NCBI RefSeq assembly: GCF_000571935.1
Contig: NZ_ATAX01000010.1
Span: 1-64,000 of the forward strand
Length of the DNA stretch: 64,000 bases
Direction of reading: 5' to 3'
From: Ruminococcus flavefaciens 007c
Lineage (GTDB): Bacteria; Bacillota; Clostridia; Oscillospirales; Ruminococcaceae
This document shows, in pieces, positions 62,859-64,000 of this stretch. Positions within the stretch are counted from its first letter, which is position 1; every line of letters starts with the position of its first letter. The notes beneath the pieces are model-generated. The model was not told the origin of the DNA. It did not search any database and worked only from the letters and a program-made list of their open reading frames with translations. The translations under genes and the position numbers were made by a program.

Positions 62859-62950
62859 CGTCTTAGATAAACAGATGAAAATAAATATGTGTAGAACAAA
62901 AGAAAGGAGACAACAAAACGAGTGTTAATAATTAAGAATTATTTAACACT
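62831..62950 (-). ncRNA. Candidate trans-acting small RNA (about 120 nt)
   Basis: The region has a strong minus-strand promoter (62957-62985) and an intrinsic terminator (62830-62858) but no ORF with a ribosome-binding site on that strand. The predicted transcript has a 5' hairpin (AGTGTTA ... TAACACT). A single-stranded C/U-rich stretch with TCTCCTTTCTTTTG follows, complementary to Shine-Dalgarno sequences, and the terminator with its U-tail ends it. This matches the layout of CU-rich Firmicutes small RNAs. Hfq is encoded in this window (20060-20299). Confidence 0.55.
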
Positions 62951-62956
62951 ATAGTT

Positions 62957-62985
62957 ATTATACAGTATTTAAGCCTTTACGTCAA
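62957..62985 (-). promoter_or_regulatory. Sigma-A promoter for the candidate small RNA
   Basis: -35 TTGACG (62980-62985), 17-bp spacer, -10 TATAAT (62957-62962) on the minus strand. No minus-strand CDS follows it before 62116. Confidence 0.7.

Positions 62986-64000
<1,015 letters not shown>

Noticed and set aside
62931-62963. Ten-codon leader peptide (GTG start after AAAGGAG) on the plus strand
   Set aside because: It fits a start signal by chance, but no plus-strand promoter or attenuator goes with it; the minus-strand small RNA explains the region better.

Overview
The window looks like a chromosomal segment of a fibre-degrading, cellulosome-forming Ruminococcus, closest in style to Ruminococcus flavefaciens. 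This rests on dockerin-bearing secreted proteins (a GH48 cellulase, two leucine-rich-repeat proteins, a CAP protein, two transglutaminase-fold proteins and two proteins made almost only of dockerin-like calcium loops), Thr-rich linkers, and gene orders typical of Firmicutes. The species is inferred from dockerin style, not proven. Most genes lie on the minus strand. I see no tRNA, rRNA, CRISPR array, insertion sequence or prophage.

Layout. 1-5.5 kb: three secreted dockerin proteins, each with its own sigma-A promoter (17-bp spacers) and intrinsic terminator. 5.6-6.8 kb: rplJ-rplL behind an L10-leader attenuator. 7.0-8.6 kb: twin small secreted Cys-containing proteins and a DUF3592-like membrane protein. 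8.7-10.5 kb: split transketolase. 10.6-20.4 kb: a division/translation block (HAD phosphatase, rluD, lspA, ileS, divIVA, ylmH, sepF, yggS, an HlyD-like membrane protein, hfq). 20.4-31.6 kb: miaA, two tandem unknown secreted proteins, mutL, mutS, ylbF, a lipoprotein and miaB. 31.7-34.8 kb: loop-only dockerin proteins, a small membrane protein and an MBL-fold lipoprotein. 34.9-39.9 kb (plus strand): purA, a pseudo/active transglutaminase-dockerin pair, and a membrane protein with APVLDD repeats. 40.0-53.8 kb (minus strand): the conserved yicC-remA-gmk-rpoZ-priA-def-fmt-(Zn peptidase)-rsmB-rlmN-prpC-prkC-rsgA-thiN-spoVM block, in Bacillus subtilis order but without coaBC and rpe. 54-56.7 kb: GH48 cellulase with a structured 5' leader. 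57.1-61.8 kb: a Gld-type ABC export system. 61.8-63 kb: spoIIID, an isolated spoVAC, and a candidate small RNA on the minus strand. 63.3 kb to the end: the start of pyruvate:ferredoxin oxidoreductase.

How it works together. The secreted dockerin proteins should plug into a cellulosome scaffold and release cellobiose for fermentation through pyruvate:ferredoxin oxidoreductase. The housekeeping blocks cover ribosome maturation, mismatch repair, tRNA modification, septation and PASTA-kinase signalling. Three spore genes (spoVM, spoIIID, spoVAC) show that sporulation ancestry is at least partly retained. The least explained items are the putative roughly 120-nt small RNA beside the pyruvate:ferredoxin oxidoreductase gene, the double-dockerin protein, the pseudo-transglutaminase and the APVLDD-repeat protein.
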